A stretch of 64,000 bases of DNA from Isoetes taiwanensis (Eukaryota > Streptophyta > Lycopodiopsida > Isoetales > Isoetaceae). The notes under the pieces are model-generated. The model did no database searches and was not told where the DNA came from. It was given only the letters and a program-made list of their open reading frames with translations. Each line of letters opens with the position of its first letter. The stretch's first letter is position 1. The position numbers were made by a program, and so were the translations under genes. Where the stretch lies: positions 7,032,445 to 7,096,444 of the forward strand of contig JAJEKV010000008.1 of the NCBI GenBank assembly GCA_021234155.1, written 5' to 3'. Below are positions 34,640-46,379 of the stretch, piece after piece.

Positions 34640-37600
34640 TAATCATGATGGAAACCGGTATAAGAGTGGTTTTTACTACATGTAATTCAAAATGTCAGGA
34701 ATAACTACATCGCTTTCATAACCACTACTAGTACGATCCTAATTCTTATACTAATTTTATATCTAACACTAGTTTCTTCAAAGCATTACTAGTTTAGAAG
34801 ATGGTTCTTAACTGTACATTGTGAATATTGCAATTTAAGATGATTTTACATATTAGTTATCATTATCATATATAATCTTTTTAACTAGTTTTAATCCTTC
34901 CAAGTTTTTGAAAAACCATGTTTGATTTTACAAGTGTGCCATAGTTTTTGGCACATGCTTATTTAGAAGGCTTGCAAGTAGTCTATTATGTTGGTTTATG
35001 TGGTGGTTTTTTTAATATACTTGTTTCAATCTTTAATGTCACTGATTTTGAGCATAGTTTTTTACGTTAACTAGTAATTTCGGCTGTTATGTCTAATTTT
35101 GCCCTGCTTTGAGAGCATGATCCTGAATTGTAATTATATTATGTACATTGATTTTATTTATTGGTTCCATGGTGTCTATACTTTGTTTCTTGTTTCCTAC
35201 CATTATATGTAGCGTAGCAGCCTTAAGCAGCTCTATATCAGTGTCAAGCAGCCTTCTGGAGAAACTATATCAAATCCTTTCGCTATCAACATGTACCATT
35301 CTAGCGAATGTTGATTATATGTATCCATTACGATAAGAGGCATGTAATGTCCTAATGTGAAACTCTAAATGATGTTGAGCATAAGACTTTGATATTCTCG
35401 AGCAATGTTAAAAGCTTAAATGTTTCATTCAATTTAGATGATACATTCTGATTAACATGTTGATTAACATCTCGAGGCAATAAGCCATAATGATCTTAAC
35501 TTTTTAGTTAAAAGATCTTAGAAAACAAGATACGATTCTCTACAGGAGCATAACTCAACTCCATCTTTTTATTATTTGTATGTCTTTGAATTAATTTAGC
35601 AAATGCACTCTCAAAATAGTAACAACAGGTAGCATCACATGGACCTATCACTTCTATGTCGTCCAAGACATGGTCTTCTCCGAATGTGCTCAAGGGGTGC
35701 AGTGTTATGGCCATATGGCCAGAGAGCTCCATCCACTGAAGACGCCAAGCTTGTTATAACTTTCTAGTGGTATTCATGGTCTGCTCGGACCATCCATTTG
35801 CCCTTGCAAAATTGTAGAATATTCTGGTAAGGTCAGTAACAATTTGAGAAATGCTAAAAGTGAAGTAAACACTAAACTACTAAATAATTTGCATACCACT
35901 GGTGAGTTCAAGAAGTTCATCCAAAGATGATGTTTGCAATCGCAAGTTTCAGAGACCCCGATATTTTAAACCTCAACTAAATAGTTATCTTATTAAACAT
36001 TATATGTTGCTCCATGCTAGCTAACTATAGTCGTGTATTAAAGGTAAATTCATCCTTGTTATTGGAAAATATTCAAGTAACATTTAAGATGTCGAGTTCT
36101 AAAAGTTCGTCCAAGGACTCAAATATGGCAAGTGAATTTACAATCTATGTTAGCAAACACAAGTTTCAACCCAATTAGATATCTATACAAAAAATGCAAA
36201 TGAAAAATCTAAGTAGTTAAATACACATGCACTTTAAGAAAAATACATCCATGCAATCTTAGGAAATCTAACATAATCTAGCATAATCTTTGAGTTGAAT
36301 TCATTCAATTTAGATATTTGGCTAATAATTCCATGGGGTGAAGGGTTCAAGGCATTCTATTGTTCTAATGTTCTCCTAATATGCATCAAGTCATGTTCTA
36401 GAGTGGCCAGTTTTTTCCTTAGAAAAACATAAACCTTCAATATCGATTTCTAGCATTCCATAGTTTGCCTTAGAAACACTATGTTCAGCCACTTTAGCAA
36501 GCTTAAAATGGGATTTTGATGCACGAGTCAAAAGCATCCAATTTACTTTAGGGACCAACTATTATGACCAACAAAGCCAAGCTCGATACCACAGGCAACT
36601 AGTCGACCTTTCGCTCAATGCGCTCCTAACCTAGTGCTATAGTACGAAGATAGCATGTAACTTGGCAATTTGGGTGTTTGATCAATCGTATACTCCTAAA
36701 ACATATGTCCTAGGGTAACTCTAACATTTTGGATGCAACCGCACAATCGAACTGTCATTCCATGCCTTCTGACATGCCCGATCGCACGATGTCCAGGTTG
36801 TTCAAGCCGTTGCAATGAGGCAAGTTTGGAACCGATGCTTGAAATTTTGTTTCCTTCTCCCTCTTGAAGTCTCTATTTGAACAGAGCCCTATAGGCAACT
36901 AGTCGACCTTTTGCTATACAAGCACCCCGCATGTATGTTTGACAACTTATGCTCTATCAGTCTCGATTTCCTATTATCCTAGAGGTAGCATAGTACTTGA
37001 ACATGTAGATGCTGGAAGTGGGGCATGCTACATAATTGCTTTCCGAAGAGGGAGTATCAGAAGGCAACTAGAACAACTCTAGAACTCAAATCTAACTTTG
37101 TCAATAGGTCTGAAACATCGGGGTTATTATATGGATTTGTCATCCAGTTCATGCTACACTTGCAGATCATAGTGGAGGATTCAACCATTTGAATAAACAA
37201 ATGATGCCAATAGAGGTTCTTGGCAAAATGTAGGCGTTATATTGAATAAGTAAACAACAGGTGACCTCTATAAGCAGTTCGGCTCCTTATCGAGTTTAGA
37301 TGTTTGCATGCAGCGCCTTATTTATCAACCACAATCATGTTTGAACCAAAAACAAAATACTTGGTATTTTCTCGGATTTAGCGAATTTTTTGTGTCGTGA
37401 CACGTTAAAGCAATATTGAAGGAAAAAATACATGGGGTTTTTGTGATTTCGGGGTAGTTCAAACCAGGCATCGAAAAATTAGGAGTTAAGTCTCCTAAAT
37501 TTTCGATCACAATTCTTATTTTTTGGTTCGAATTTTTATTTTCCGACAAGAAAATTGTGGGGTTTCCTTCAAAATCCAGTGGAGCATGACACTTACCGGC

Positions 37601-39690
37601 AAATTATCTGGTTAGAGCTATGGGGGATTTCGAAGCCTGACCAAACATCACCGTGGTTCTTAAATAAAGGCATCGTATTTGCGTGATCAAAAAATATAGT
37701 AGAGGTACTTAAAAAGAATTTATATAGGATGAGAAAAAAGTATGTGTGGCCGATCACTCCTCCCGTGATCGGCCAATTAGCCCTAACCCTAACTTGCATC
37801 CAGCGGCACCAGAAATGTTCCTCTTCCTGATTTTTCTTCAGCACAGAAGCGAGACTGCAAGTCCTCCGCCTTCTGTTCTTGCTTCCCAGTTTCCTTTTCA
37901 AGCCATGGCCGCCCAGAAACCGGATCTACGAGCATGTCGTAGAGCGCCTTACTTTCCAACATTGTCCATTGTATTGTGCTGCTGGATTTCTTCTATGAGT
38001 AAAAGGTGGTTTTCTTGGCGATGGAGGTGATTTCAACATTTTACTTGCAGTCTTGGTGGCATGCAGTGATTATAATGTATTTAATTTGAGTTTCGAATTT
38101 GCATTCCACAGCTTCAAGTTTTGGCTTTGCTGTTTTCATGCAAGTCTGTATCTGATGCTATTCTGCGTTAATTTGTCTCTGCGTTATTCTGCGTTATTTT
38201 TTCTGGAGCACATTGTTCATCAGGTTGCATTTTGCTGCCTTCGATCTTTGTCTTCGGATCTGATAAAATGGATAATTGCTTCTGGGTTGCAGGTTCTCGA
38301 TATGACAAAATGATTTAGTCAAAGACCATTTCCGCATCTCGTTTTAGAAAATGGTGTGCACTAGACAAATGCGCGGTTCTTGGACACGAAACTGGACGAA
38401 AGAAGACTCAAATGACATGATTTAAACAGATATTCACAAAACTGTAGAGTTCTTGTCGATGGCAACGCTCTTCGTGGTGTAGTGGCACTGGGATGCTCTA
38501 GTCCATAATCCAAAACCATTGGTGTTGATCCAAAAGGCGGGGCAGCAATAGCTGCTTCTCTGAAGTCACATTAGTTGTAAGGGAGCAGGTAATGGACGCA
38601 ATGCTTTTCGATTTTGAATCTTATCCTATTTCTTTATATCATTTTGTGCATCTATTCTAACTATGCATCTTGTAGAGAGTATTCAGACTAGAGGAAGGCA
38701 AAGGACGACTCATGTTTTCCAGGAGCAAATTAAGAATTACACTTGAAGTAACACATGCATAGAGAATGTTTTGTGTTCTTATTCTTTGTGTATCCTCTGC
38801 TCGTCTTTTATGCTTGCATTTGGTGGATCCAGTGGAACAAATCTGGGAGGCAAATGGTGAATGCCTTCGTCTTGCTTGATCAAAGTGGATATGACATGCC
38901 TGTGATAGTTTTAGGATGGATTATGTACTTCAGGCATCTATTACTGCTTGGGTAGAAACTAATATTGATCAAATTTAAATGAACAGATGAATTAGGTGGC
39001 AGAGACTGGCAAGGTTTTAGAATGATTTCAATGAAATGTATTCCATTATCGGAATTGGATTGGTCTTGCATAGTGTAGAAAAATTGAAGTCTTGTTGGGT
39101 GTCATTTAAGGGATTTGGATTTCCCAAGGTTCGACTCCTTGGTCCCATAGAAATCTGTAAATAAATTAAATGCCCCAAATCATACATATTCATATATTTA
39201 CCACCATTCTATATCGTGTGTCAAAATGCCTATAAAACACTACATTGTATACTATACAAACCATATCTAAATACAAACCATATTTATGGACGCTATATTA
39301 TACAATAACATGTAGTATTATCACCATGTAAAGCAAAGAATAAATAACATGCTACATTACTTCTATTGTAAAGCAAATAAGATATATGGGGTAAAATATC
39401 TTGCCACAAAACTTGTCGTACTAAGCAATATTATATGTCATGTACTTTAAGTAGGAATAAGGATCAATTACACTTACCATGTCGGAATGCTATGTTCATT
39501 TATCATACTATCAAATTGTATAAATGAACCATGTTGCGTAACTATATACTTAACCATGCAAAAAAATCATGTATGTTTATCACACTATTAGATCATGTAA
39601 ATGAACTACGTTGTATAACCATATATGGTTTGTAAACTTTTTGGCCCACAAACCAGTACCGGTTTAAATGCTTGGCTTTCATTAACAAAC
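34640..39690. other. Five-kb gap within the DUF7869 gene: long intron or nested insertion
   Basis: AT-rich with few frames. It separates the core of the DUF7869 gene from its C-terminal part. AAACCGGTA occurs at 34652-34660, and its inverse at about 39655-39664, close to both borders, which hints at a nested element, though the matching stretch is short. Around 37747-37775 lies an 11-base-arm hairpin (TGGCCGATCAC), followed by CCCTAACCCTAAC and possible 5' leader sequence of an unknown plus-strand transcript (first ATGs at about 37815 and 37904). No protein was recognised there. Confidence 0.4.
37747..37775. repeat. Perfect hairpin beside a CCCTAA run
   Basis: Arms TGGCCGATCAC (37747-37757) and its complement (37765-37775) with a 7-base loop, followed by AATTAGCCCTAACCCTAAC. 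It could be a promoter-proximal structure or a footprint of another element. Confidence 0.6.
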
Positions 39691-39703
39691 CATGGTTAAG
39701 AAG

Positions 39704-41146
39704 TCATATTGATTCGATTTTGGGCGCCTTGTGGCAGCTCTCAAACACATCCATTAGTTCAGGGAGAGTGGTCACGTTTTCTCTCTTGAGCTTGGTGGAG
39801 AAAGTTCCAAAGAATCCATCTATATCATCATGCGTATGCCCAACCATCATGAATCCCACTTTGACAACTTTGAATACTCCCACTGCTGTCAAGTATGACA
39901 TTGCCCCAAACATCCATCTATTCTTGTTTTCTTTCCAACAGTTGTCCAACTGAACACATAGCTCCTCAGGCAGTGATTTCTCAAGTAAGGGGAAATCATC
40001 CCAAGTCCTCCTTGATTCACTAGACACCTTGGATGTGAGGTTTTTTATCTGCCTTTGGTAACAAAGCGGTTGATCATCCATCAAAGCCTCAAAAATGGGT
40101 GCTGAAGGGGAATACCTCCTCCCTTCTATCGATCCTTTCTCTAGTGTTCTCAGGCACTTGAAAATAGAGCTCACATGGAAGTTTGGATCATCTCTCCATA
40201 GATCAAGCACAAAATGACCATATGTTCCAGTTCCATGACCATGTGTTAATACACCCCCGGACTTACTTACTTTCATCCGAAAAAGCGTTTTGACAACGCT
40301 TGGGTAAAGGATCTAGCTTTGGCAAGAAAGTCTTGTGTTGGTCCATCTTATCATGAATTATACACAAAAATTTGTCCGGTTTGCATCTCGAGAAAATGTT
40401 CTCCACTTTGCCAATACAACTGTCTACATGATATTTGGTCCCTTTGGTGATCTGCAAATTGCTCCCTAATTGCCATTCTTTCTTTCTCTATTGCGCTTGA
40501 TGCAAGTGTATCCTTGAGTTGAATGCAAGTGTTGCACTTTGAGAATGGCATGTGTTGTAGGACACTCACGCCCGAGAAGTGAGTGCTCCATAACTTGCTG
40601 AAATGTGATTGAGAAAGAGGCCTACCTCCAAGGTTTCCGGGATGGAGTTGACCTCCTTAAGGCACTCCTTTTGGATATAGTGTTGTGGCAACACTCTTTG
40701 CACCACTCGCACAGCCGTGCTTTCGTTCACCTTCGACTTGTGGGGCATAGATTGAGACATGTATCTCACAAAGCTCTCAAGACCGCAATGGCCTTGAGAG
40801 TATTTGCTCTAGGTTTCAAAGTGAGTGCATTACCATGTTGGAACAAACTGCGTGCCCTTTTCTAACCTGCTCCCAATGTCGTAAAATGAAGACTTGCTCA
40901 CCCCAAGAATCCATCTCAATGCTCTCATACATACCTTCATGCCCCTCAATTGATATAGTAGCCTTCACGTTTTTCATCATAGCTGGAATTCCTACACAAG
41001 GAGTAAATGAAATTAATCCTATCTTTTTGAAGTCTGTCCAATGTATTGGGACCTTATCTCAAGACGAGGTCATCCACATTGTAATCGCCTTTGTGCAATC
41101 TAGGTTGCAACACTCTTGACCCCTAATTGCCTCTAGGTTTTCTTTG
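39704..41146 (-). pseudogene. DUF7869-family protein, N-terminal and core domain, frameshifted
   Basis: In translation order: MAPTKENLEAIRGQECC with CCNLDC (41146 down), then SKVNESTAVRVV, HFSKLWSTHF, PFSKCNTCIQLKDTL (two Cys as in the family's CDTCVEL motif), CIIHDKMDQHKTFLP, GHGTGTYGHFVLDLW, LCVQLDNCWKENKNRW and VGHTHDDIDGFFGTFS. This order is what I know from DUF7869. The three acidic motifs (IHDKMDQ, QLDN, HTHDDID) are spaced like the Asp/Asp/Asp-Glu triad of RNase H-fold transposases. The pieces lie in different frames with several stops (near 41030, 40810, 40565, 40380, 40263), so this copy is broken. Function in the family is unknown; the transposase idea is inference. Confidence 0.65.
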
Positions 41147-41188
41147 GTTGGTGCCATACTTTCCACCCTTTCTAAATATTTGTCACTT

Positions 41189-41662
41189 CTAGGCCTCTTG
41201 GGCACCCTTGGGCTGCCTTTTTATGAAAAACATAAAGCGTCTCTTCCTTGTGATCAAAGGATGCTCATCGACCACCAAATCTTCCACATGGTCTTGGGTG
41301 GGCCTTGGGGTGTGTAGTTCAGTAGGGCATTCTAGAGTATCACCATTCTTGTGTGTAATATATCTAATTGGCCATCTCAACTGAGCTTGGGACTCCAGCA
41401 GCCCTGAGCACACAATGCAATCACTGGAGCTTCCCTGGGACATGATTGTATCAAGTTCGATAAGAAGCTTCACAATACCAACTCCAAGATGGTCATCTCC
41501 CAGCCTTTCATCATTCACACTATCAAATGGATCAACTGCAGTTATTATGCCCTCTGCAAATACCGTCTGGTTGCAAGGGTGCAACAAAAGGCAACCCATC
41601 TTCCTCCATTGGAGCCTAGGGCAATGGCCTCCTTTGGACTTCCCTGGCTCCATTTTACTCAT
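41189..41662 (-). pseudogene. DUF8039-like segment upstream of the DUF7869 gene
   Basis: From the ATG at 41662: KMGCLLLHPCNQTVFAEGII, TAVDPFDSVNDERLGDDHLG, VGIVKLLIEL. This is close to the DUF8039 pattern (C.LL, VAEG.V, DP.D.VNG..LG...VKV.V), found in plant proteins annotated as Ptta/En-Spm transposon products. The rest of the frame is polar and not recognised. It ends at 41189, only 43 bases before the MAPTKEN start of the DUF7869 body on the same strand, so the two may be exons of one gene. Confidence 0.55.
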
Positions 41663-41689
41663 CTCACATGCTCCCTGAATGAAAAAGCT

Positions 41690-41910
41690 CACATTAAAAC
41701 CATATAGCCCCAAACACCACAAATATGACCATATGAACCATATAAAACCATACAAACATATTAAATATAACCATATTAAATCATACAACCATATTAACTA
41801 AAATCATATAACCATACTTAAGCATACAACCACACTCATTCTAAACCATATGTAAACATTGTATCCATATATAACCATTGTAACTATTCAACCATTGAAA
41901 CCTTATTAAA
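41690..41910. repeat. Degenerate (ACCATAT)n region
   Basis: About 220 bases with many AACCATAT, CATACAACC and ATATAACCAT words. No reading frame of interest. Confidence 0.7.
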
Positions 41911-41929
41911 CCCTTTCATATCTTGTCAT

Positions 41930-42110
41930 GGCCACGTGGCACCTCTTCAGAGGCTGAAACCGTGGCCACGTCGAAGAATCCGCCTTTGCCATCGCCACGG
42001 GGCATGGCCCACACGTGATGAGTTTATTATTGCACTTTTTACGAGGTTCGAGGGTGCGGCCAATTAATTAATCCCACCCTCTTCCTCTCCCCCCGACCAT
42101 TCTTCCTCCC
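41930..42110 (+). promoter_or_regulatory. G-box cluster and CT-rich leader
   Basis: GGCCACGTGGCAC at about 41933 and GGCCACGTCG at about 41962 are G-box-type motifs. CACACGTGATG follows at 42011, then a C/T-rich stretch (42070-42130) typical of plant 5' leaders. A short spliced frame may begin at 42400 (MIQFYPDKSLL) and would end soon after the next acceptor near 42684, so the downstream gene is unclear. Confidence 0.4.
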
Positions 42111-42880
42111 CTGTTTTCTCTGATCACTCTTCGAGCTCCCTGTTTTCCTTAAGCGCCCGCCTTTCCGATCAGGCGATCGATCGAACCGAGCGATTCGAAG
42201 GCCATCTTATGACAGCAGCTTGGTCGACGGATCAGGACGCTTCCAGCCAAATGAAGTTCTCGCCTTGATTCTTTGTTCGGCCGGGCGTTCTGCTTGCGAG
42301 AAGAAAAGTGAGGCCCTTTTAGTCTTTGCTTTTTAGTTTTACGTAAGTCCTTTAGTGCATTTTTACTTATATTACGTTGTTGGAGGCTCTTATTAATCCA
42401 TGATACAATTCTACCCCGACAAATCCTTACTCACGCTTTGCCAACGACTATACCCACATGGAAGCGAACTTCGGAAGCCTCCTCCTCATCCAAAGAAATC
42501 TTCCGGTATGTTTTGTAATATCATACCCTTTTTAATCTCATTTTTTCTCAGATTGTTCTCCCTTTGTTCTCATCTTTGTTCTCCACGTTCTCTGTTTTCT
42601 CATTAATCTCATTAATCTTTGTATTGTTTTACGTTTATTGTTATCTTTTTCTTGCTTGTGGTTGAATTGAATACATTGTGCAGGGCACAAGTGAGAATAG
42701 TGGTTAGAGTAGTAGCAAGCAACCGAGATAGAAATCATCGAGACCGGTGTTAGGAAGTAAGATATTGCGAGCATTAACAGAACATAACTAGGAATGTCTT
42801 TCTCCCAAAGAAGAACTAAGAATAGGAATTGCTTCACGAGAATCTCCATTTCTAACTCACGGCAAAATCCACTGCGGAGA
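42111..42880 (+). other. Possible 5' end of an unknown transcript
   Basis: Small frames (ATG at 42210, ATG at 42400) with plausible GT..AG junctions (donor at about 42504, acceptor at about 42684) give only short products. I do not recognise a protein. A long minus-strand frame (43002-42538) has no supporting motif. Confidence 0.3.
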
Positions 42881-43156
42881 CATGCGGAAGGGAGGCGAAG
42901 TTGAGAATACTTCAGCTTGCCAACAATCCGGAAGTACAGGGCCTTTTCTCGACTCGCGAAGTCGAACTTCTCGACTTCGAGGCGAGAAGAGGGAGTGTAC
43001 ACTCGACCGCTTGGCAGGTTGAGGGATTCTCGACTTCATGATTCGGATTGCACAAAGAACCCAATGTCTTCACATTCTTTAGAACCTGCTGCGGCCTTCT
43101 CGACTCGTGAGTCGAGAATGTGATACCCCGCCAATGGCCCTTTGTGCGATCGCGGT

Positions 43157-43236
43157 GCCTCCACCCGATCGAGCCACTCTCCTTGAACCATGCTCATCGA
43201 ATATTGCAAAGAGGACCGGCTCGACCGGGTGGAGGC
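43157..43236. repeat. Hairpin repeat H, copy 1
   Basis: Left arm GCCTCCACCCGATCGAGCC, right arm GGCTCGACCGGGTGGAGGC, with a central stretch that includes TCGAATATTGC. About 80 bases. Arms match each other with few mismatches. Other copies lie at 43434, 43914 and 44069. Confidence 0.8.
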
Positions 43237-43433
43237 CTCTACGACTAACCAGGAGGTGGCGCTTTCTCGACTGTGAGTCGAGAAAACGCCAGAGCTATAG
43301 TGCACTCTAGAGCTGGCTGCAGGGCAGTCTAAACCACTCTCCTTCTATCTTCCTGGACATTGCGAAGGGAAGTGGTTTTCCTTTGTCGCGAGCCAACTCT
43401 AGCAACCCAATTCTCCTGTGTGTGGTCGCAATG

Positions 43434-43516
43434 GCCTCTACCCAATCAAAGACCGTCTCCTTCGAACCATCTTCGTCGAATATTGCGAAGGGGATGGGCT
43501 CTGATTGGGTGGAGGC
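43434..43516. repeat. Hairpin repeat H, copy 2
   Basis: Arms GCCTCTACCCAATCAAAG and GGGCTCTGATTGGGTGGAGG. The inner parts CTCCTTCG and CGAAGGGGA also pair. The loop has AACCATCTTCGTCGAATATTG, shared with copies 3 and 4. The AATC variant is present in both arms. Confidence 0.8.
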
Positions 43517-43913
43517 CTCGGCGACTAACCACAGAGGTGCTGGCCGCTTTCTCGACTCGTGAGTCGAGAAAACGGCCAGCTCTAGTGCACTCTAGAGCTG
43601 GCCTGCAGACAGTCTTAACAACTCTCCTTCTATCTTCCTCGGACATTGCGAAGGGAAGTTGTTTTTGTTTGTCTGCGCAGGCCAACTCTTAACAACCCGA
43701 GGAAACCTCAGAGCTTGCTGTATGCATTCTCGGATCGCGAGTCGGGAATGCCTTACCCAACCGGCACTCCATGTGTACCATCCGGAGTTCTCGATGGCTA
43801 AGGCATTCTCGACTTGCGAGTCGAGAATATAGACACGAAGCCAACCGTTGCATTCTCGACTCGCTAGTCGAGAATCCTCTAGCCAGCCAATTCTCCTGTG
43901 TGTGGTAGCAGTG

Positions 43914-43996
43914 GCCTCGACCCAGTCAGAGTCACTCTCCTTCGAACCATCTTCGTCGAGTATTGCGAAGGGGAGGGGCTCGGACTGGGTGGAGGC
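43914..43996. repeat. Hairpin repeat H, copy 3
   Basis: Arms GCCTCGACCCAGTCAGAG and CTCGGACTGGGTGGAGGC; inner CTCTCCTTCG pairs with CGAAGGGGAG. The AGTC variant is in both arms. It is preceded, as copy 2 is, by CAATTCTCCTGTGTGTGGT and followed by CTCTACAACTAACCACAG. Confidence 0.8.
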
Positions 43997-44068
43997 CTCT
44001 ACAACTAACCACAGGGAAACCACAGAGAGGAAGCCAAGGCTTGCATTCTCCTGTTTTTAGTCCCAAGT

Positions 44069-44151
44069 GCCTCTAGCCTGTCTGAGCCACTCTCCTTCGA
44101 ACCATCTTCCTCGAATATTGCGAAGAGGAGTGGTTCGGACTGGGTGGAGGC
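44069..44151. repeat. Hairpin repeat H, copy 4
   Basis: Arms GCCTCTAGCCTGTCTGAG and TTCGGACTGGGTGGAGGC; inner ACTCTCCTTCG pairs with CGAAGAGGAGT. It is preceded by a shorter form of the shared flank (GCATTCTCCTGTTTTTAGTC). Confidence 0.75.
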
Positions 44152-44169
44152 CCCTCCGACTAACTACAA

Positions 44170-45060
44170 GAGGATGCATAAGAACCGCATCTCCTGGGCC
44201 TTAGACCTAGCCTGATCTATGTGATACATTCCAAGTAAACAGTCCATGAAAAAACACACCTAAAACGGAACTGTTCTTTACCCCCGATCCATTGTTTCCT
44301 TGCCGAGCATCTCTCAACCCAGAGAGTAAATCATCTCGAAGCTGAAAAAATCTTTGGACAAGGAAACGATGAATCCGTCGAGCTTATCGGCGGTTCCATT
44401 ATTTAAACACGACGGCATGTTCTACAAGCGAAATAACATAGGCATCTCTCAAACTCACCTCTTCACGCGCCAGTAATTCCACGGGCCCTTTGTATCACGG
44501 GATCCCGCAGCCTCACCTAGAGTCTTTGCTTCTTCTGTCGGTCTCTTCAAGACTGTATTCGCATGTAATACTTGTATCACTGCGATTCTCGCGTATCCCC
44601 GTTCCATGGCGCCGATGTAGAGTTCCGTGTCGGCGGCTCCTCTCCGCTTCCTACCTTAGCTCCGTGCTCATCGATCAAATCAACTGCTTTTTAATAGGGC
44701 GCGCGCGGTCAGGAAAAACACATATGCAAGGCGCTGTTAGCAGCTTACCACGTCGCGGCGCCATTCCGGAAGTCGCCAACAGTCGATGCTCCCCTCCGAA
44801 CTCGAGGTCCCCAATGCCGCAGGGAAGATAAACTACGCTCCGCTCACTTAGTCCCTTGATGTGATTAAATTTCGAAATAGTGTTTGGGCGGGCTAAAGCC
44901 GACCGTGCTGTACCCTTAGCCCGCTTTTTTTTCATAAATGATTGCATGTCCTTAACTTCAAATTAAAGAACACGCCGGATCTTTTTTACATGCAGTCCTA
45001 AAACTCACAACGCGCGGAGGAAACTTAATTTACAGAGGGGCCCGAAGAGGATGAGAGGGC
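44170..45060. other. Spacer between hairpin array and cargo coding region
   Basis: No recognised gene. The plus frame at 44490-44831 has no family motifs. An inverted pair GGGCGGGCTAA / TTAGCCCGC at about 44886 and 44917, followed by a T-run, resembles a hairpin with a T tail. Confidence 0.4.
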
Positions 45061-45069
45061 ATACAGACA

Positions 45070-45481
45070 TGGCGACTCCGACTCCGTCCAAGAAGCGAGG
45101 CGCCGGAGGGGATGCTTCTACCAGCGGCATGAAGAAGAAGAAGACAAACGCCCCAGGTGAGCTCTGAGGTTTTTCTTTTGTCGGAATACCTTAACTGATC
45201 CATCCTTTCTTCTTGCAGCATTCACCTCGGACTCACTGGTGATCACTGGCCGAACTCCATTCTTCGTCATCGAGGGACTGGAGACAGAGCTTCTTGAAAC
45301 AGCAGCAGATTCTTGGTGGTATGTCGAGGTATCGACAAGTGGGAAGGAGAAAGATCTGTTTCTACACCAAAGGGACAAGAAGAGCTCCGGAGACAAGTAC
45401 AAGAAAATCGGTGTTGTGCTCTCCGTCTCTGCGCCAGATTCGAAGCATTTAACACTACATGTCGAGGGATCCGCCGGAAGA
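45070..45481 (+). CDS. Two-exon start of an unknown nuclear-type protein
   Basis: ATG at 45070 opens MATPTPSKKRGAGG and a GMKKKKTNAP basic tail that looks like a nuclear localisation signal. A donor at about 45157 (G|GTGAGC) and an acceptor at 45218 (TTGCAG) keep frame into exon 2 (45219-45481), which encodes FTSDSLVITGRTPFFVIEGL, SWWYVEVSTS and VVLSVSAPDSKHLTLHVEGS. Exon 2 ends at a good donor (AGA|GTAAGT). About 116 residues in all. I do not know the family. The following sequence (45500-46110) has acidic coding-like segments with frame breaks, so the gene seems to decay further on. It lies inside the 17.3 kb element as possible cargo. Confidence 0.5.
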
Positions 45482-45549
45482 GTAAGTTCTATCGCACCAA
45501 AAATTAGCGGTTTCAAATTATTCTCACTCTTCCATGAGCAAGGCTAAGG

Positions 45550-46330
45550 GCACCGAAAAAGGCCGCGCCTTTAAATTGTCAAAACCTTGGGTGGAAGGAT
45601 CCGGAAGGGATGAAGGAGGCCTAACCCTAACATCCGGGAGCTTGGTATGGAGATTTCCGTGAGTCGGGGAAAAGCTGCTTCAATACGGGGAGCTTCACTT
45701 CTCTCTTGTCTTTGAAGGCTCTACAACACTCTACGATGGGGGGAATGAAGTTGTGGTTCATACACAAAAAGTCCACCAAAAACAAAAATGGGGAAGATGA
45801 CACCACACGGGAGGAATCGATGACGAAGATGACGAAGATATGGTCGACTCTCCAATAATGGATCCGGATGATCGGATCAGGATTTCCACGAGAGAGGGGC
45901 ACGAAAAATGGGCGGCTAGCTCAAGTATTATCCGTTGGGAATATCACACAAGCTCTTCTTTGGACATTAGACTACCAAGGTTTGCACCACGGGAGATGCC
46001 GTCTTGTTCAACCATTGGGAATTTAATCCAAAGACACATCTTTGGAGATTCAAACCCGATGGTGCGACATCCCGCTGCGCATCCAATGCCCGCCAGATGT
46101 CATACCTTTTAGCGATCGGCCGGTGAGTTGTTCACCGGAAGTCCGAGGAAGATCTGAAGGAAAAAGACGTCCGGTTACGGGTTGTAGACGGTCGGCATTC
46201 GATGAGGGCGCCCAAGTATTGCGAGACGGAGAGGGAGGTGCCCCAAAGGATCAAGGATAGATATGCCAAGCGAGAGTGCAGAGTTCTTTCTACGGAGACG
46301 CCAAAGAACCGAACCGCCAAAGATTAGCCA
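45550..46330 (+). pseudogene. Broken coding-like sequence
   Basis: Segments in different frames look like protein: KLLQYGELHFSLVFEGSTTL near 45670, then DDEDDEDMVDSPIMDPDDRI near 45820, then RIQCPPDVIPF near 46080. They need at least three frame changes. No family was recognised. They continue in the direction of the gene at 45070. Confidence 0.35.
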
Positions 46331-46379
46331 ATGCCGAACACAATAGCAGCCGAAAAGCCGCCACGTAAGGTAAATAACT

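Larger units (their letters stand above)
42940..43880. repeat. Dispersed palindromes, cluster 1 (core CTCGACTCGCGAGTCGAG)
   Basis: At least eight copies of a 20-30 base palindrome lie here, each with self-complementary arms: about 42947, 43098-43119, 43263-43286, 43540-43579 (arms extended to about 18 bases), 43724-43751, 43803-43829 and 43850-43875. The centre varies (CGCG, GTG, GATCGCGA, TTGCGA) while arms stay complementary. They occur in spaces between the larger hairpins at 43157-44151. They do not look like parts of a protein frame. Confidence 0.85.

Noticed and set aside
42538-43002. A 154-codon minus-strand frame
   Set aside because: It crosses a likely plus-strand leader and intron and has a low-complexity lysine/arginine end; no motif.
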